From contig CM049314.1 in assembly GCA_026874595.1 (NCBI GenBank), positions 62,645,800 through 62,709,799 on the forward strand: DNA of 64,000 nt, in the 5' to 3' direction. The position numbers were made by a program, and so were the translations under genes. Of the stretch, positions 29,611 through 41,839 are shown piece by piece (position 1 is the first letter of the stretch; each line of letters begins with the position of its first letter). The notes under the pieces are model-generated. The model saw only the letters and a list, made by a program, of their open reading frames with translations, searched no databases and was not told where the DNA came from. This DNA is from Sipunculus nudus (taxonomy: Eukaryota > Annelida > Sipuncula > Golfingiida > Sipunculidae).

Positions 29611-31250
29611 AAAAAAGTTCCACTGAGGAAAATGTGTTCTTAACAAATGGGGACTCTGCCAGAATTAATTCACAACCTAGGGGCCCTCGGAATGTTGGTC
29701 TGAAGTGAGTGGCTTTTTACCGCTAGTTTACCAAAAGTATTACTCCTGGGAACATTAATCTTGATCTGATAGCAGAACGCTCCTAAGAGGGGGTTTATTA
29801 CCGAGTGCATGTAAAAACACACCAATCTGTCTCGCTAGTTAAGCTAGGTTTTATTGTGAAGCCGTTAGTTTCTTTGACACATTGACTGAATCTATATGGA
29901 ATAGTGTGTTGTTTCATTTATCTCATTATTGTGAAACAGACATTGTCATTGTGTAAGCAGATTCTTTTAAGTAAATGTTGTGCCCGTTACTATGCTCTAG
30001 GCAATTAATGGAGAATCCTGATCATGTATTAAGACTAAAATACACAGACTGGGGGGGGGGGTATAACCAGATCTATTCATTAAGTTGATATAAGCAGAAT
30101 ATTATAACATAATGCACCATGCATATTATATTTCCCGACTCATATGACTACATCTTTGCTTATGTAAGAACAAGAGTCAAGCCAGATAGAAGCGTTCGGT
30201 AAAATAACATTAAAATTATTAAAATATGCAATACTTTGTGAAATGAATGATGTAGACTGTAGACTGTTGAAGGATAGCCATGTTTGTTAATAAAAAATAC
30301 AGGATAATAATATGCTTAAGTGCGTTCAAAAGGGTAGGGTTCAGTCACAATTATTTGTTACTTTTAATGAGTTTGCAATCCACATTCTTTGATTATAGCC
30401 AAACGGTGATGGCTGGTAGAGTAGTCAACTGACGGTACGATAGTTGATATACTATATAACCCCACCTCCCCCCACACCAAATTACAATTTTACAAATAAA
30501 AAACTTTATATTGCCATTAAAATAAGTTATTTACAAAAATGCGTAACAGTTTCATCAAATATTAAAAGAGTAAAATAATACTGAAATACCTAATAACCAA
30601 CTGAACAAATGACTGATGATACGACACAATTCACCCTTTCCGTGACATTGTGCATGAGACCAACTCATGAAAGCATATATTAAATGTTCCTTGCAGATTT
30701 CGGAGTTTCATTGTGAAATAAATAAAGGCGGAACCAAAGGTTGGGGGGGGGGGTTCTCAGGGGATGTTCGCTTCCCTGAGTAATATTTAGGTCAAATTAT
30801 TTAATATGTTGTTTGTTTCTGAAGCATGCGAGAATAATAAACCAAATGTTCTTCAAAACTGCTGAAATTTTGGAAGAAATGTGTGACAATTTTGGCGCAT
30901 AGAGGAAGGATGTCGTCCCGCCTACACTGCTCCCAAAATGCAAAAGGAAATCGTGCCCCTGAGGTAATATAACATTTACATCTCATATGACTATATAATT
31001 ATTTCTGCAAGAACTAGAATTAAGCCAGAAGGATGCCTCTGATCAAATCAATTATTAAAAGGTTAAATAATATGATGTTAAATGTATTAATGCTTTGTAA
31101 GAGTAAAGTATATAAAATAAATGTCATTTTAATCTTATTAACCTTAAAACAATACTATTTCTTTCTTTATACATTTAAGTCAATGTGTCAAACAGAAGGA
31201 CTAAATTTTCAGGCAATTTCCAAATTGACTGATTTTATACATTTACTGTT
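29611..31250. other. No gene seen; minor diverged repeats
   Basis: A block near 30,121-30,193 (CTCATATGACTA...AAGAAC..GA.T.AAGCCAGA) resembles one near 30,978-31,033. G10 tracts lie near 30,051 and 30,742. No exon is supported. Confidence 0.4.
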
Positions 31251-31296
<46 letters not shown>

Positions 31297-31384
31297 GGAA
31301 ATGGTATACACAGAGAAGTCACCTTCAGTGCACCGACTTTTCTGTGTATACCATTTCCATACACACACACATATATATATATAT
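31251..31384. repeat. (CA)n/(TA)n microsatellite enclosing a near-perfect hairpin
   Basis: (CA)n at 31,251-31,275 and (TA)n to 31,296 lead into two 26-bp inverted arms, 31,295-31,320 and 31,335-31,360. The arms differ at one base and have a 14-base loop. (CA)n and (TA)n follow immediately. The arrangement resembles the 17.1-kb segment in being a hairpin inside (TA)n, but the sequence is different. Confidence 0.8.
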
Positions 31385-31960
31385 TATATATACATATATA
31401 AAATTCGAACCGATACTGTTTCATTACGATTGTCGGATCAGGTTATGCTCTCGAATAAAAGACCATATCTTTATCGTATCCCGTGTTTTATAATGTAACC
31501 TACCCTGTGACAGTTTGTCCGGGGAGCACATGTAGAATTAATGCAACAAACAGACATTTAATTAAGCATGTTATCAAGGTTGGAACCCATTTAAGCCGAT
31601 GGCTCGAGTCATTTCAAAGGTTAATTAGAAGAAAGAGTGGTCAATGGTCCATGAAGTAACCCTTTTAATCCTGTCTTAGGAGCAATATCAAAGGCTAATT
31701 AGCGTACCGGGCGATCAGTAGTCCGTGGGATCGTTGTCGCACATGAATATCCGCGATTGTCGTGCATGATGGACGGATTGTACTATACAATTACCCGACA
31801 TATACATGTATCAGGTATTCATATGAACGGATTTTTTTTTATTAAGAAGGCATATGAAAATGTTTTGGTTTTCATTTTTTTATACAATTAAACGGGACAT
31901 ACAATTAAACGATATACAATTAAACAGGACCGAATGTATATATTCAATTAACAAGCATGG
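31385..31960. other. No gene seen
   Basis: AT-rich, with no coding or repeat signal that I can support. Near 31,876-31,925 ACAATTAAACG is repeated three to four times. Confidence 0.4.
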
Positions 31961-31986
31961 CTCTCTCTCTCTCTCTCTCTCTCTCT

Positions 31987-32029
<43 letters not shown>

Positions 32030-32045
32030 TATACATATATATATA
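31961..32045. repeat. (CT)n followed by (TA)n
   Basis: (CT)n runs from 31,961 to 31,986, then TA repeats with two interruptions run to about 32,045. Confidence 0.9.
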
Positions 32046-35009
32046 AAGTGGCGAAAAACCATGCCTGTTTTAAAGACTTCCCTGTTTGTAAAATGCATAA
32101 AAAAGGTCACTCACATTTTTTTTCCACAAAAATATTAATTAAAACCCTTTGCCAGATGGCGTCACTGAATACTATTGTTTTGACCCGGAAGCACTTTTGT
32201 TATATGACGCATGCGCAAAACACTAGTTTCCAACAAAGTGAGTGAATCTGATTGGACGCAGGAAGTTCTGCCCACAAGGTCGGCAAAAAAACAACAGCGT
32301 AACAAGTACTTCCCACAAGGCCGTTACAACAACAAAAGCTTAAGAAGGCCTTTCAACAAAGAGTGGTCAAAACTCGGAATGACAGAATTCTATAAATATA
32401 TATTGAACATGTTCTAACCATGATGTTTTCTTATAACGATATCTTGAGCTCTGGACACGGACGCCTTTGCCGACAATCATAGAACCAGATGTTGCCTTAT
32501 AAAAATATATAAAGCTACGTAAAGTTATAGGTGATAAAATAGCGTGCAAAAATACTCGCCTTTGTCCGACTGAGTCATGGCTCATAACAAGAACCATGGT
32601 TCCCAGGCTACCTTGCGCTGTACGCTCACGTAGGGATGGCACAAACCCATACACAAGACACCGCGCGGAACGACCCAAATGTTACAAAGTGTATTCTTAT
32701 CTTTTTCATGCAATGTCTTACAATATGCTATCCCGAGACTTTCTGAGTGTTTGTTAAACAAATATTTAAAACGGTTTCTACACTATGAAGACAACGTCAG
32801 AACGCGGGGCATTTCATGCATGGCATTCTTAATTGACCAATTTATTTACGTCTGTTTGGTGGGTGTTCTTTCTGCAGCATTGTAACTAGACTTGGCACCT
32901 TACTGAATTGATATAGCAACAATCGCTGTGCCAAATGATTTTGACATTCCATGAATGGGAGCATGTTTAATTTGAATCGAGTTGTGTGTATATCAGCCTT
33001 GAACACTGCTTTGACGTCGCCAACAAGAACAGCCAGTCATCCTATAATAATATTATAGGTGTAGCATGGTAGACCTATAACATAACACGCATTTCTGACT
33101 AATTTTGATATGTTTCATAACAATTAAAATAATTTTTTATATTTTGGAAAATTTCTAAATGAAAAATTTTATTTTATGGAAACTGTGTTAGTCATGAATT
33201 TATTTAATTACCTGTATCCAATGTTAACCATGTTTTTCAAAATTTAATGGAATTATTATGCAAGTGCAATATATATAGCAAATGAAAAGAATTAGCATAA
33301 ATATGTTTCACCCTATATTCTCTATGTGTATACAATTTTCTCATTGAAAAAAAGGGCAGTTTAAATCATTGCCAGTGATTATTTATAATTATTGCTCCCT
33401 AAAATGTTATTTGTCACATATCTCACTTTAATAAACTTATGTAGAGTTTGATCAATTTAAAATCTGATCGCGAATAAATAGGAAACAATATCAAATATCA
33501 ATGATTAATAAAATAATGCCAAACACCCTGAAAATACAAACTGTTGAAAAGTCCTAATATTACCCCTAGTTTCACAATTATGGCTCTAATCTGCCCTTTT
33601 GAGCTGTACACACAGCGGATCTATGCCCTGTATCTCATTAAACTCCCAATAAAGCCTTGTGTATCAGCAGATTAGTCGGCGAGAACAGGAGGAAGCTCTA
33701 TTCCTCCCCGACATCAGGTAAAGGGTCAGTAATTAAGCCAGGCTCTCACTACAGACTTAATAAAAAGGCGAACTCAAGTATTCGGACCGAAATCTTCTTG
33801 TGTGTACGGGTCACGAGTTGACACCCGATACCAATTCTGTATAGGGCATGCGATGGACACATAACTGATACTTTTCCCTTAGCTTTTCTCACGTTACCAT
33901 AGCCCAAATCCTGTACTCGGGTAGGGCAATATACGTACTGAGTAATTGTAATTTATATGCGGCATGGCACCCCACGCGACAGACACCAACCCCCAGTTTA
34001 ACTGTGTCAGGGGATATAAACTCTGTGTGCAGCTACGTACAGCAGCTGTGTGTGCATATGGGCACACAGATTTCGCTGGGGCAGTATAGTTTCACTTTTT
34101 AAATAGTTTACCCTTGCAAACAGCTCTTTTTTCCACTCAAGTCGTTTATATTTCGTCAAATGACATAAACCATATGATAGGATAGGCCTAGAATCTAATA
34201 GCCACCGCCACGATATCTATTTATAGAACCAGGCCTGGGTCAGCACTGTGGGGTATCCATGTCGCACGAACAAACAGTGGCTTGGCAGTGCTGGCAATGT
34301 GGTTATACTAATAGTGTTTAGTCTACGACATCAACAGGTCTTTTGTATGTGTATTTTGTGTTAACCAGCTTTTTTGCATTTCTTTTTTTAAGTTCACACT
34401 GTCCATTTTCATCTCTGGTTACTAGAATGGTCAAGCACTATGCTTATGGTACCTGTAATAGTGATGATAGGTACAAAGCCTGACAGGCCACACATGCATT
34501 GGGTATGGTTTATTCCATTCCCTAAACCTCCTATGCCTATGGACCTTGAAAATTTTAACCGCTAGGTGATTGCATGACGACGCCATAACTTTGGAACAAA
34601 AAATATCACCAAAGATTCCTATGTTTGATATAAACATTTTGTAGGTGGCAATGGCCCAACAAATTCATTTCAGTTGCAGGCCTGTATCCAGATAGAGCGT
34701 GGGGAGGGGGGGGGGGGGGGGTTACAAAAGCCACACCTTCTTGTAGACAAATATAGCTGATGGGAAAATGAATATTTTACTTTTAAAACAATTCTACACA
34801 ATATATACTGAGCTCAAAATTGGGGTATCAACACTGAAATATTGTCTTTTCAAAGCAATCATCCCATAGTCACTTGCCGCATTATTTTCTGACTTACTCG
34901 GCTGTTGTGGCTTTGAGAAAACCTTTGCATGCAGCAAGGGATATGTGCATTTAAATGTAAAACTTAATATTATTTGGATTTTCCAACTACTTGTAACTGA
35001 TTGTAGCCG
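32046..35009. other. No supported gene
   Basis: A less AT-rich patch at 32,150-32,680 gives a 103-codon minus-strand frame (32,367-32,678) without motifs. The remainder is AT-rich, with a G15 run near 34,708-34,722. I see no exon borders with coding sequence between them. Confidence 0.4.
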
Positions 35010-35874
35010 TGATGTAACATACAGGATCCTCAAAATGTAATATATACTTCGCCTCCTTGTTTATGTGTTTGCATGAAAACAAACTAAAAACATTTAAATT
35101 AAAAAGTAAAACAATATTTTATTCACAATATATCATTATAAATGTCCATTTTTAATAATAAATAAGCATTAATAATCAATATTATATTATTTTTATTTGG
35201 GGGGGGGATAAAGCAATGGGATTTATGGTTACATGCAGAGACACAACTATGCACACTTTATTAATCAGTGAACCAAGAAACACTGACATTTATTTGCAAA
35301 GTTACAGCAATGAACCATTGTGTATATGCACTGGCTGGCTGACTCCTTGTACTCCTGGTGGCAAACTGCGAGAAGGGATGCTGTCCTGGTCTTGGCAGAC
35401 TTTTGGGGGTGGAGTGGTATGACTTACCAGTAGAGGGCCATTTATTCTATGTCTGTGGTAAGCCTTTATGCATGTACTGCTTTAAAACCCAACAAAACCT
35501 ATGTTAATGTTGCTCAGTAAAAGAATATGGTAATATTGGAAATCTGCTTGCTAAGGCTCTGTAGTGTAATTGGATTTTCAGTCTTATCAGGATTTTTAAA
35601 GTACCGACTATATTCCTAAATTTCTGCTTGCTATGGATGACTGGGCAGGGGTCAATACACTGACAAAAAGGGGACCTGCCAGTGTTAACAGGACAAGTGT
35701 ACTAGCAAACCTGAGTACAAAGGCACCCAGGACCCATACAAATTAGCCAAAAGTCCCTTGGTATATAAAAAAAACCTTGTTGCCCCATGGACGTGGATAA
35801 ATAAAATTGAGTAGACCTGTATATGAGAGCCTATGCCACAAAGTGATATCAGGTCTGGGAACTTTGTGACATCA
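35010..35874 (-). mobile_element. Putative 3' LTR of the Gmr1-like element
   Basis: Immediately after the polypurine run the minus strand begins TGATGTCACAAAG. The first good matching end downstream is GTTACATCA at 35,010, giving TGATGT...ACATCA ends and a length of 865 bp. A TATATA box-like stretch lies near 35,760-35,768. Only one LTR copy is in the window, so the lower border is a guess from the terminal match alone. Confidence 0.35.
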
Positions 35875-35887
35875 CTTCCCCCCAATA
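35875..35887 (-). promoter_or_regulatory. Polypurine tract of the Gmr1-like element
   Basis: The minus strand reads TTGGGGGGAAG directly before TGATGTCAC. A purine run abutting the LTR start is where plus-strand DNA synthesis is primed in LTR retrotransposons. Confidence 0.5.
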
Positions 35888-36015
35888 GAGGAAAATGCTT
35901 GCATTTTCGAAATACAATAATACCATAATACAATCATATTTAAAGCTAAACAATGTAAAGTAAATACACATCCACATAAAGACATATGCCACTCGAGTAA
36001 ATATACTGTTTCAGT

Positions 36016-38310
36016 TTACCAAGCTGGTACTCTGCTTAGAAAATCAGGACCACTGTTAGCACTACCAGGTATAGCTTCCACTTTAAACAAGTATCTTGCA
36101 GGAGCATGGCCCAGCGCATTATGCGTTTGTTAAGGCATTTTGACTGATTTATGTATACCAATGGTTTATGATCCGTTTGAATAATAAACGGTCTTCCAAA
36201 CAAATAAATGTCAAACTTGCTTATCGCCCAAACAATTGCAAGAGCCTCTCTTTCAATAGTTGAGTAATTCTGCTCCCTCTGAACAAGCTTTCGGCTTGCA
36301 TATGCTATAGGGTGCAGGGTCTCATCCAAGGGTTGCATTAATATACCACAAATACCTTTTTCAGAGGCGTCAGTTCTAAGTATAAATCCTCTGGAGGTAT
36401 CGGGCAGCTGCAAGATGGGTGGCCTGATCAGCAGAGATTTCAACTGCTGAAATGATCTTTCTTGAGGTTCGCCCCATATCACTTTGTTACTCTGTCCCTT
36501 TCGAGTTAAATCAGTTTAAGGGACGGCCACCTCTGCATAATTAGGGATAAACTTTCTATAGTATCCCGTTAACCCTAAAAAGGATCTTACCTCCTTTTTG
36601 GTGGTTGGCTTTTCTCTGCTTTGAATTTTCATTAACAATTCTGGGTCAGTGGCTATTCTGCCCATCCAAACTTTATGACCTAAAAAAATCTGGTATCAGT
36701 AAACCCAATACTACACTTTGTTGGTTTGGCAGCCAGGTTGGCCTCTGAGAGAATGTTGAATACTCTAGTGAGCAGATCTAATTGTTCAGGCCAAGAGGTA
36801 GAATGGCAAAGAATATCATATATGTAACAAATTACGCCATCAGTGTTTTCGAATAGCTTTCTCGTCATGCGAGAAAAGACGGCTCCCGCTATAACCAAAC
36901 CAAATGGCATTCTTCTAAACTGATATTGTCCCTCTGGTGTAACAAATGCAGTCATACGCTTTGAGTCTTCTGACATGGGGATCTGCCAATAACCCTTGGT
37001 TAAATCAAGTTTAGAAAAATACTTACTGTTAGGCAGTTGAGCAAACAGACCTTCTAGATTTGGCATGGGTTCAGGGTCAAACATTACAACTTTGTTTAAT
37101 TTGCGATAATTAATACAAAAACGTACTGACCCATCTGGTTTTCGATCCATAATAACAGAAGATGCATAACAGGAGTTAGACCTTTCAATGACTCCCAGAG
37201 TAAGCATGTCTTTGATTTCGTTCCTCATGATTTCTCTGAGAGCATGTGGAACAGGATAAGGTTTTGACCTTATCGGATGGTGAGAAGTTAGATTGAGGTC
37301 ACATTCAATGACATTGGTTTCATTAGGAACATCTGTGAAAATATGTTCATATTTATGAACTAGGGCTCTGACATCTTCTAACTGTTTGGGGAGCAGTGTG
37401 TCACAGATTTTAACATTCTCTGGTCCCTGTTTACGTATCGAACTTGGTGAAGAAATAACAGTCATTCCATCATTATCCCAACTATTTTGATGTACATTGC
37501 TACAGAGCTCAACAAGACCATCCTCTGACGGAAGGCTAATCTCTAAACCCGGAAGATCAAATAGGCATGAGATGGTCTGGTCCTGATCGGACTTCCTTGA
37601 AATGTACTTTTTCAAGAGATTAACATGCAAGGTCTTCTCTTTGTTATTTACCTTCACTTTGTAGTCACAGTCGTTAAACTTATCTAACCCTTGATAAAGG
37701 CCCTTCCACTGCAAGAGTAACTTATTCCTGTTTGTTGGTAAAAGTACAAGGGCTTTGTCGCCAACGTTTAGCGACCTTGGTTTTGTACCCCGATCATAAT
37801 ATTCCTTGTACCTCTTTGAGGCCTTACCTAGCATTTCACGAGCTAACTCGCAGGTTTCTTTCAACCTCTCTTTAAGGTCGACCACATATTGATATGTTGT
37901 CTTGACCTCAGATTCTGTTACTGTTTTGGTCAAAAGCTCTTCAAGTACTCTCATGGGTCCCCTCACAGTTCTTCCGAACAACAACTCAAATGGGGAAAAC
38001 CCAACCAGTGACTTATGTGGGGCCTCTCTGTATGCAAATAAAACCGGTGCCAGATAATGGTCCCAGTCTGATGGCTGCTCCGCACACATCCTTTTAAGCA
38101 TTGCTTTAAGACTCCCATTAAATCGTTCAATCATCCCGTTGCATTTGGGGTTATATGGGCTTGTAGTCAATTGTTTGATACTGAGTAACCTGCTCACTTC
38201 CCTCATAATAGACGAGGTGAACTGGGAACCCATATCAGTAACCTCATCCGGTATACCAAGCCTGCTGTATATATCAAGCAGTGCTTCTGCGACAGTTCCA
38301 GTTGTGGTGA
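36016..38310 (-). pseudogene. pol: Gmr1-like Ty3/gypsy pol: integrase, then RT and RNase H
   Basis: The minus strand encodes, in this order, the second half of an integrase core, an integrase C-terminal region, a reverse transcriptase and an RNase H. Codons 38,323-36,680 are open. Integrase Asp (DMGSQF, residue 30) and Glu (NGMIERF, residue 66) are 35 residues apart, as in DD35E. GDKALVLLP lies near residue 187. RT follows from about residue 335 with PVPHALREIM, LDLTKGYWQIP and MPFGL. The active-site box is YIYD instead of YxDD near residue 500. A frameshift in a T run near 36,682 and a TAA at 36,516-36,518 break the frame. RNase H resumes with RTDAS, a catalytic Glu in STIEREALA, and QTDHKP. 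After another frameshift near 36,087, a final frame ends at 36,016-36,018. The upstream integrase, protease and gag are missing at the 38.31-kb junction. Integrase before RT is the order described for Gmr1-like Ty3/gypsy elements. Confidence 0.9.
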
Positions 38311-39000
38311 GGTGAAAGAGCATCTTCGAGAAATGCTAAAAGCCAAAGTCATCAAGGAGAGCAATAGTCCTTTTGCCAGTCCTGTGGTCCTCGTGCGTAA
38401 ACCAGATAACTCTTTGAGGTTTTGTGTTGATTACAGGAAATTGAACAGCCGTACCATAAGAGATGCTCACACTCTGCCGAGGATGGATGATACATTGGAC
38501 TCTTTAATAGGTAGTCAGTATTTTTCATCCCTAGACCTGAAGTCTGGATATTGGCAGGTGGAAGTTGCAGAAGAAGACAAAGAGAAAACAGCTTTTACTG
38601 TAGGTCCATGAGGATTCTATCAATTTGAAACTATGCCTTTTGGATTAATGAACGCGCCTGCGTTATTCCAACGAATGATGCAGAAGGTTATGGGGGATCT
38701 TCATCTGAAGGAATGCTGGTTATATCTTGATGATATCATTGTAGCGTCCCGTACTTTCGATGAACACCTAGACAGCTTAAATTTTGTCTTTCAACGTCTT
38801 TCTGATGCAGGTCTAAAGTTAAAACCATCTAAATGTCACTTCTTTCAGCAAGAAATAAAGTATTTTGGTCACGTGGTGTCAAAAGAAGGCATTAAAACGG
38901 ATCCCAGCAAAATACAAGTTCTGAAAGAATGACCAATACCTAACTGTGTCCAGGATGTACGTAGATTTTTAGGATTTACAGGTTTTTATCGCAATTCATA
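38303..39000 (+). pseudogene. pol: Ty3/gypsy reverse transcriptase fragment
   Basis: The plus strand picks up inside a reverse transcriptase at VKEHLREML and continues through FASPVVLVRKPD, DYRKLN, SLDLKSGYWQ, MPFGLMNAPA and the intact active-site box YLDD near 38,728-38,739. GHVVSKEGI and RRFLGF follow. In-frame TGA codons at 38,609-38,611 and 38,930-38,932 and a frame break near 39,000 inactivate it. Everything upstream (gag, protease and the RT start) is absent, because the sequence switches to the minus-strand Gmr1-like element near 38,303-38,311. It is clearly a different family from that element: motif wording differs throughout and the gene order is the usual one. Confidence 0.9.
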
Positions 39001-39560
39001 AAAGGTTTTGCTGTTTTAGCTAGACCTCTCCTTAATTTACTGAAGGGAGACCAGCGCAGACCAAAGGCAAAAGTAAAATCTACAAAGGCAGCAACCCAAC
39101 CGTTTATTTGGACATCTGATCACCAAAAGACATTTGACTCATTGATTGATGCTTTATCCACAGTCCTGTGCTTGCTTTTGCTGATTTTTCACGTCCTTTT
39201 ATTTTTCACACTGATGCCAGTTTCAGTGGGTTTTCAGGTATCTTGTACTAGGAACAGAATGGGAGAAAAAACTAATTGCTTTTGCAAGCCGCAGCTTAAC
39301 ACCAGCGGAGTCTAGATATCCAGCGCACAAGTTGGAATTTCTAGCTTTAAAATAGAGCATTACAGATCAATTCAAAGACTATCTCTACGGCTCCCGTTTC
39401 ACTGTTTTTACAGATAATAACCCCCTTATTTATGTTCCCTCCACAGCAAAGCTTGATGCTTCAGGACAACGATGGGTTGCCGAACTTGCAAATTAAGAAT
39501 TTAGCATACAATATCGCTCAGGAAGCATAACATCGATGCCGACGCGCTCTCGCGAATTCC
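39001..39560 (+). pseudogene. pol: Ty3/gypsy RNase H region, heavily broken
   Basis: Following the RT, fragments of the connection and RNase H domains can be read in shifting frames. These are a PFIWTSD-like start near 39,100, FHTDAS with the first catalytic Asp near 39,207-39,224, and the segment around NPLIYV near 39,420. A ValAlaGluLeuAla-like helix near 39,477 is ended by a stop. At least three frame changes and several stops are present. No function is possible. Confidence 0.7.
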
Positions 39561-39860
39561 TAGAGCTATTCGCGATAAAGGTAGAGGCGAAGGACAGGAT
39601 ATACCTCCCGAGGTTGTAAAGGCTATATGTAACCCCGACATTGCGACACCAGCTTTGATATCCACCATAACATGTATGTCTGATACTGTCTCTTGCATGA
39701 ACATCCCTTCTACATCATTGTTTCAGGACCCGCAGGATATACGCTCTGTACAATGGCAGGATGACCTGTTGAAACCATTCTTTATCTGAAGGATGGTAAC
39801 CGAATAAGTAAACCTACTCTTAAGCCAGATCAGATTTATCTTTTCAGGTATTTAGATTAA
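39561..39860 (+). other. Unclear spacer between RNase H and integrase
   Basis: This should correspond to the linker between RNase H and integrase of the same element, but no motif is recognisable. Frames are short in all phases. Confidence 0.35.
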
Positions 39861-41391
39861 CTTGTTCTAAAGGATGGGATTCTCTACCGTCGTCGCCTTT
39901 GTGATGGGAAAGAACAATTCCAGTTAGTGGTTCCTTTACAATGTCGACAAACTGCTATGTCAGGTATTCATAATGATGTCGGCCATCTTGGTCGCAATCG
40001 TACATTACAACTTGCTCAAGATAGGTTTTTTCTGGCCAAAGGTGACACGTGATATAGAGAAGTATGTCAGGGAATGTCCTCGATGTCCTCCTTTAGTTTC
40101 CCTATCCTCTAGCGGACCGATGGAGCTACTCTGTATTGATTTTCTTAGTATAGAGCCCTCTAGGGGTTGAGTAAAAAATGTCCTCGTAATGACGGACCAT
40201 TTTACTCGATACGCGATGGCGATTCCCTGTCGAAGTACAAAGGCTAACCAAACTGATAAGATGCTACTACATACCTTTGTAAACTACTATGGATTTCCTA
40301 GTAGAATCCATAGTGACCAAGGTAGACAGTTCGAGTCTCAATTGATACGTGAACTATGTCGCCTCTGTGGTATAAATAAATCTCGTACGACTCCTTACCA
40401 TGCCCAGGGTAACCCAGTTGAACGTTTTATTCGTACACTATTAAACTTGTTGGGTACTCTGGAGGATGAACAAAAGAGAAACTGGAAAGATCACGTTGGC
40501 CCACTTACTCATGCATACAATTGTAGCAAAAACGAGTCTACCGGGTATTCAACGTTTTTCTTAATGTTTGGGCGTCATCCTCAACTCCCAAGAGATTTAA
40601 TTCTGGGAGCTGACAGTCCAACTGACCAACAAGCATACCGAACTTACGTTTCTGATTTGAAAGATCAGTTATCGACGGCTTACGATATTGCCCAACGCAC
40701 TTCCGCCGCTTCAAAACACCGTCATAAGAAATTATACGACCGTCGGTCGCATGGCGCTGTACTTGACATCGGTGATCTCGTGTTAGTTCGTAATGTAGCT
40801 TTTACAGGAAAACACAAATTGGCAAATAAATGGGGAGAACAGGTTGATGTTGTTAAAATGCAACCAAAAGCAGGGATACCCGTTTGTGTCGTCTCTCCTA
40901 TTGACAATCCCTCGCTCAGTCATACGCTACATAGTAATCTTCTCCTGCCAATTGATTATATTCCTGATCCTCCAACCACCAAAGTACCGGAAAATGTACC
41001 GGACTCTCGGAATTCTAGTGATTTGTCATCTGATAGTGATAGTAATTCAGATGCTATTATCATGATAATTGATTCTGAGCATTCTATGCCCAATGATGAT
41101 ACCAATAATGAAAACTTTTCTATTTCAGCACCAACGTATACTAACATTCAAGATGATGTACCTGTACTATCTGCAACTTAAACTTTTATCTCATCAGATG
41201 ACGAGTCTATTACCTCCATGGTGGGTGATAACGAGGACCCCTGGGTCCAGTCTCCCGTATATATACCTCCACCTAATAATGCTCCTTCCCTTTCAGTGAA
41301 TAGAGAATCACCTCCTAGACCATTAAGAAGATCAACACGTCAGAAACGGTTACTTGCCTATCTTCGTGCTGGCGATTATGTCATAAATTAA
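39861..41391 (+). pseudogene. pol: Ty3/gypsy integrase, nearly complete, with C-terminal tail
   Basis: A zinc-binding HHCC region can be read as H....H near 39,970-39,990 and ECPRC near 40,072-40,086. A single extra T in the run near 40,024-40,029 separates the two halves. The catalytic triad is present: Asp in LLCIDFLS (40,138-40,140), Asp in SDQGRQF (40,315-40,317) and Glu in NPVERF (40,420-40,422), with 34 residues between the last two. A TGA at 40,168-40,170 interrupts the core. From 40,171 the frame is open to a TAA at 41,179-41,181, and the same frame continues past it to 41,391. The C-terminal part has an SH3-like GDLVLVRN segment, then an acidic Ser/Asp-rich tail and a basic RRSTRQKR end. 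It is inactive because of the frame breaks, although this is the best preserved part of the element. Confidence 0.88.
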
Positions 41392-41620
41392 GTTAATATT
41401 AAGCACTTTTTGTCCTATAAAGACTAGGTCGTTTTGAATGATATCCTGGTAAGGACTGGTATCGACAGACGCATCTGTTTAGTGTATACTGCGCCATAGA
41501 CGTCTCTGTATATACATGTGTTGATATATATTTCCTTCAGTCGAAGGTTGGTTGCTTTGTTCCATCGTATCATCGCTGTCTTGTTAAGTTTTAAATGTCG
41601 GGTCGCCATTTTCTTAAGAG
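41392..41620 (+). other. Short untranslated stretch between pol and the polypurine tract
   Basis: I find no frame or motif. This is the expected non-coding link from the pol stop to the 3' LTR. Confidence 0.5.
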
Positions 41621-41630
41621 GGGGGGGGGG
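41616..41630 (+). promoter_or_regulatory. Polypurine tract of the plus-strand Ty3/gypsy element
   Basis: AAGAGGGGGGGGGG directly precedes TGTATGTAACGGG, the start of the LTR. It has the position and composition expected for the plus-strand primer. Confidence 0.65.
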
Positions 41631-41839
41631 TGTATGTAACGGGTCTACCTTAAACTCGTCTAGTTCGCCGACCTTGGTTCACCGACCGAACTCGTCTGAT
41701 TCGTTTCCTGAGTTCTCCCTCCGGGATTTGCTTTATTTTTTTCGCTTATTCTAGGCCAGAGTTCCCCCCTTTAGTTTTGGTCTTGTTTTACATAACAATA
41801 GAGTAGGTAAGAGCGGGAAATCTAGCGGTGGAGACGGCA

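Noticed and set aside
32367-32678. 103-codon minus-strand open frame
   Set aside because: No recognisable domain. The region is simply less AT-rich, so stops are rarer.
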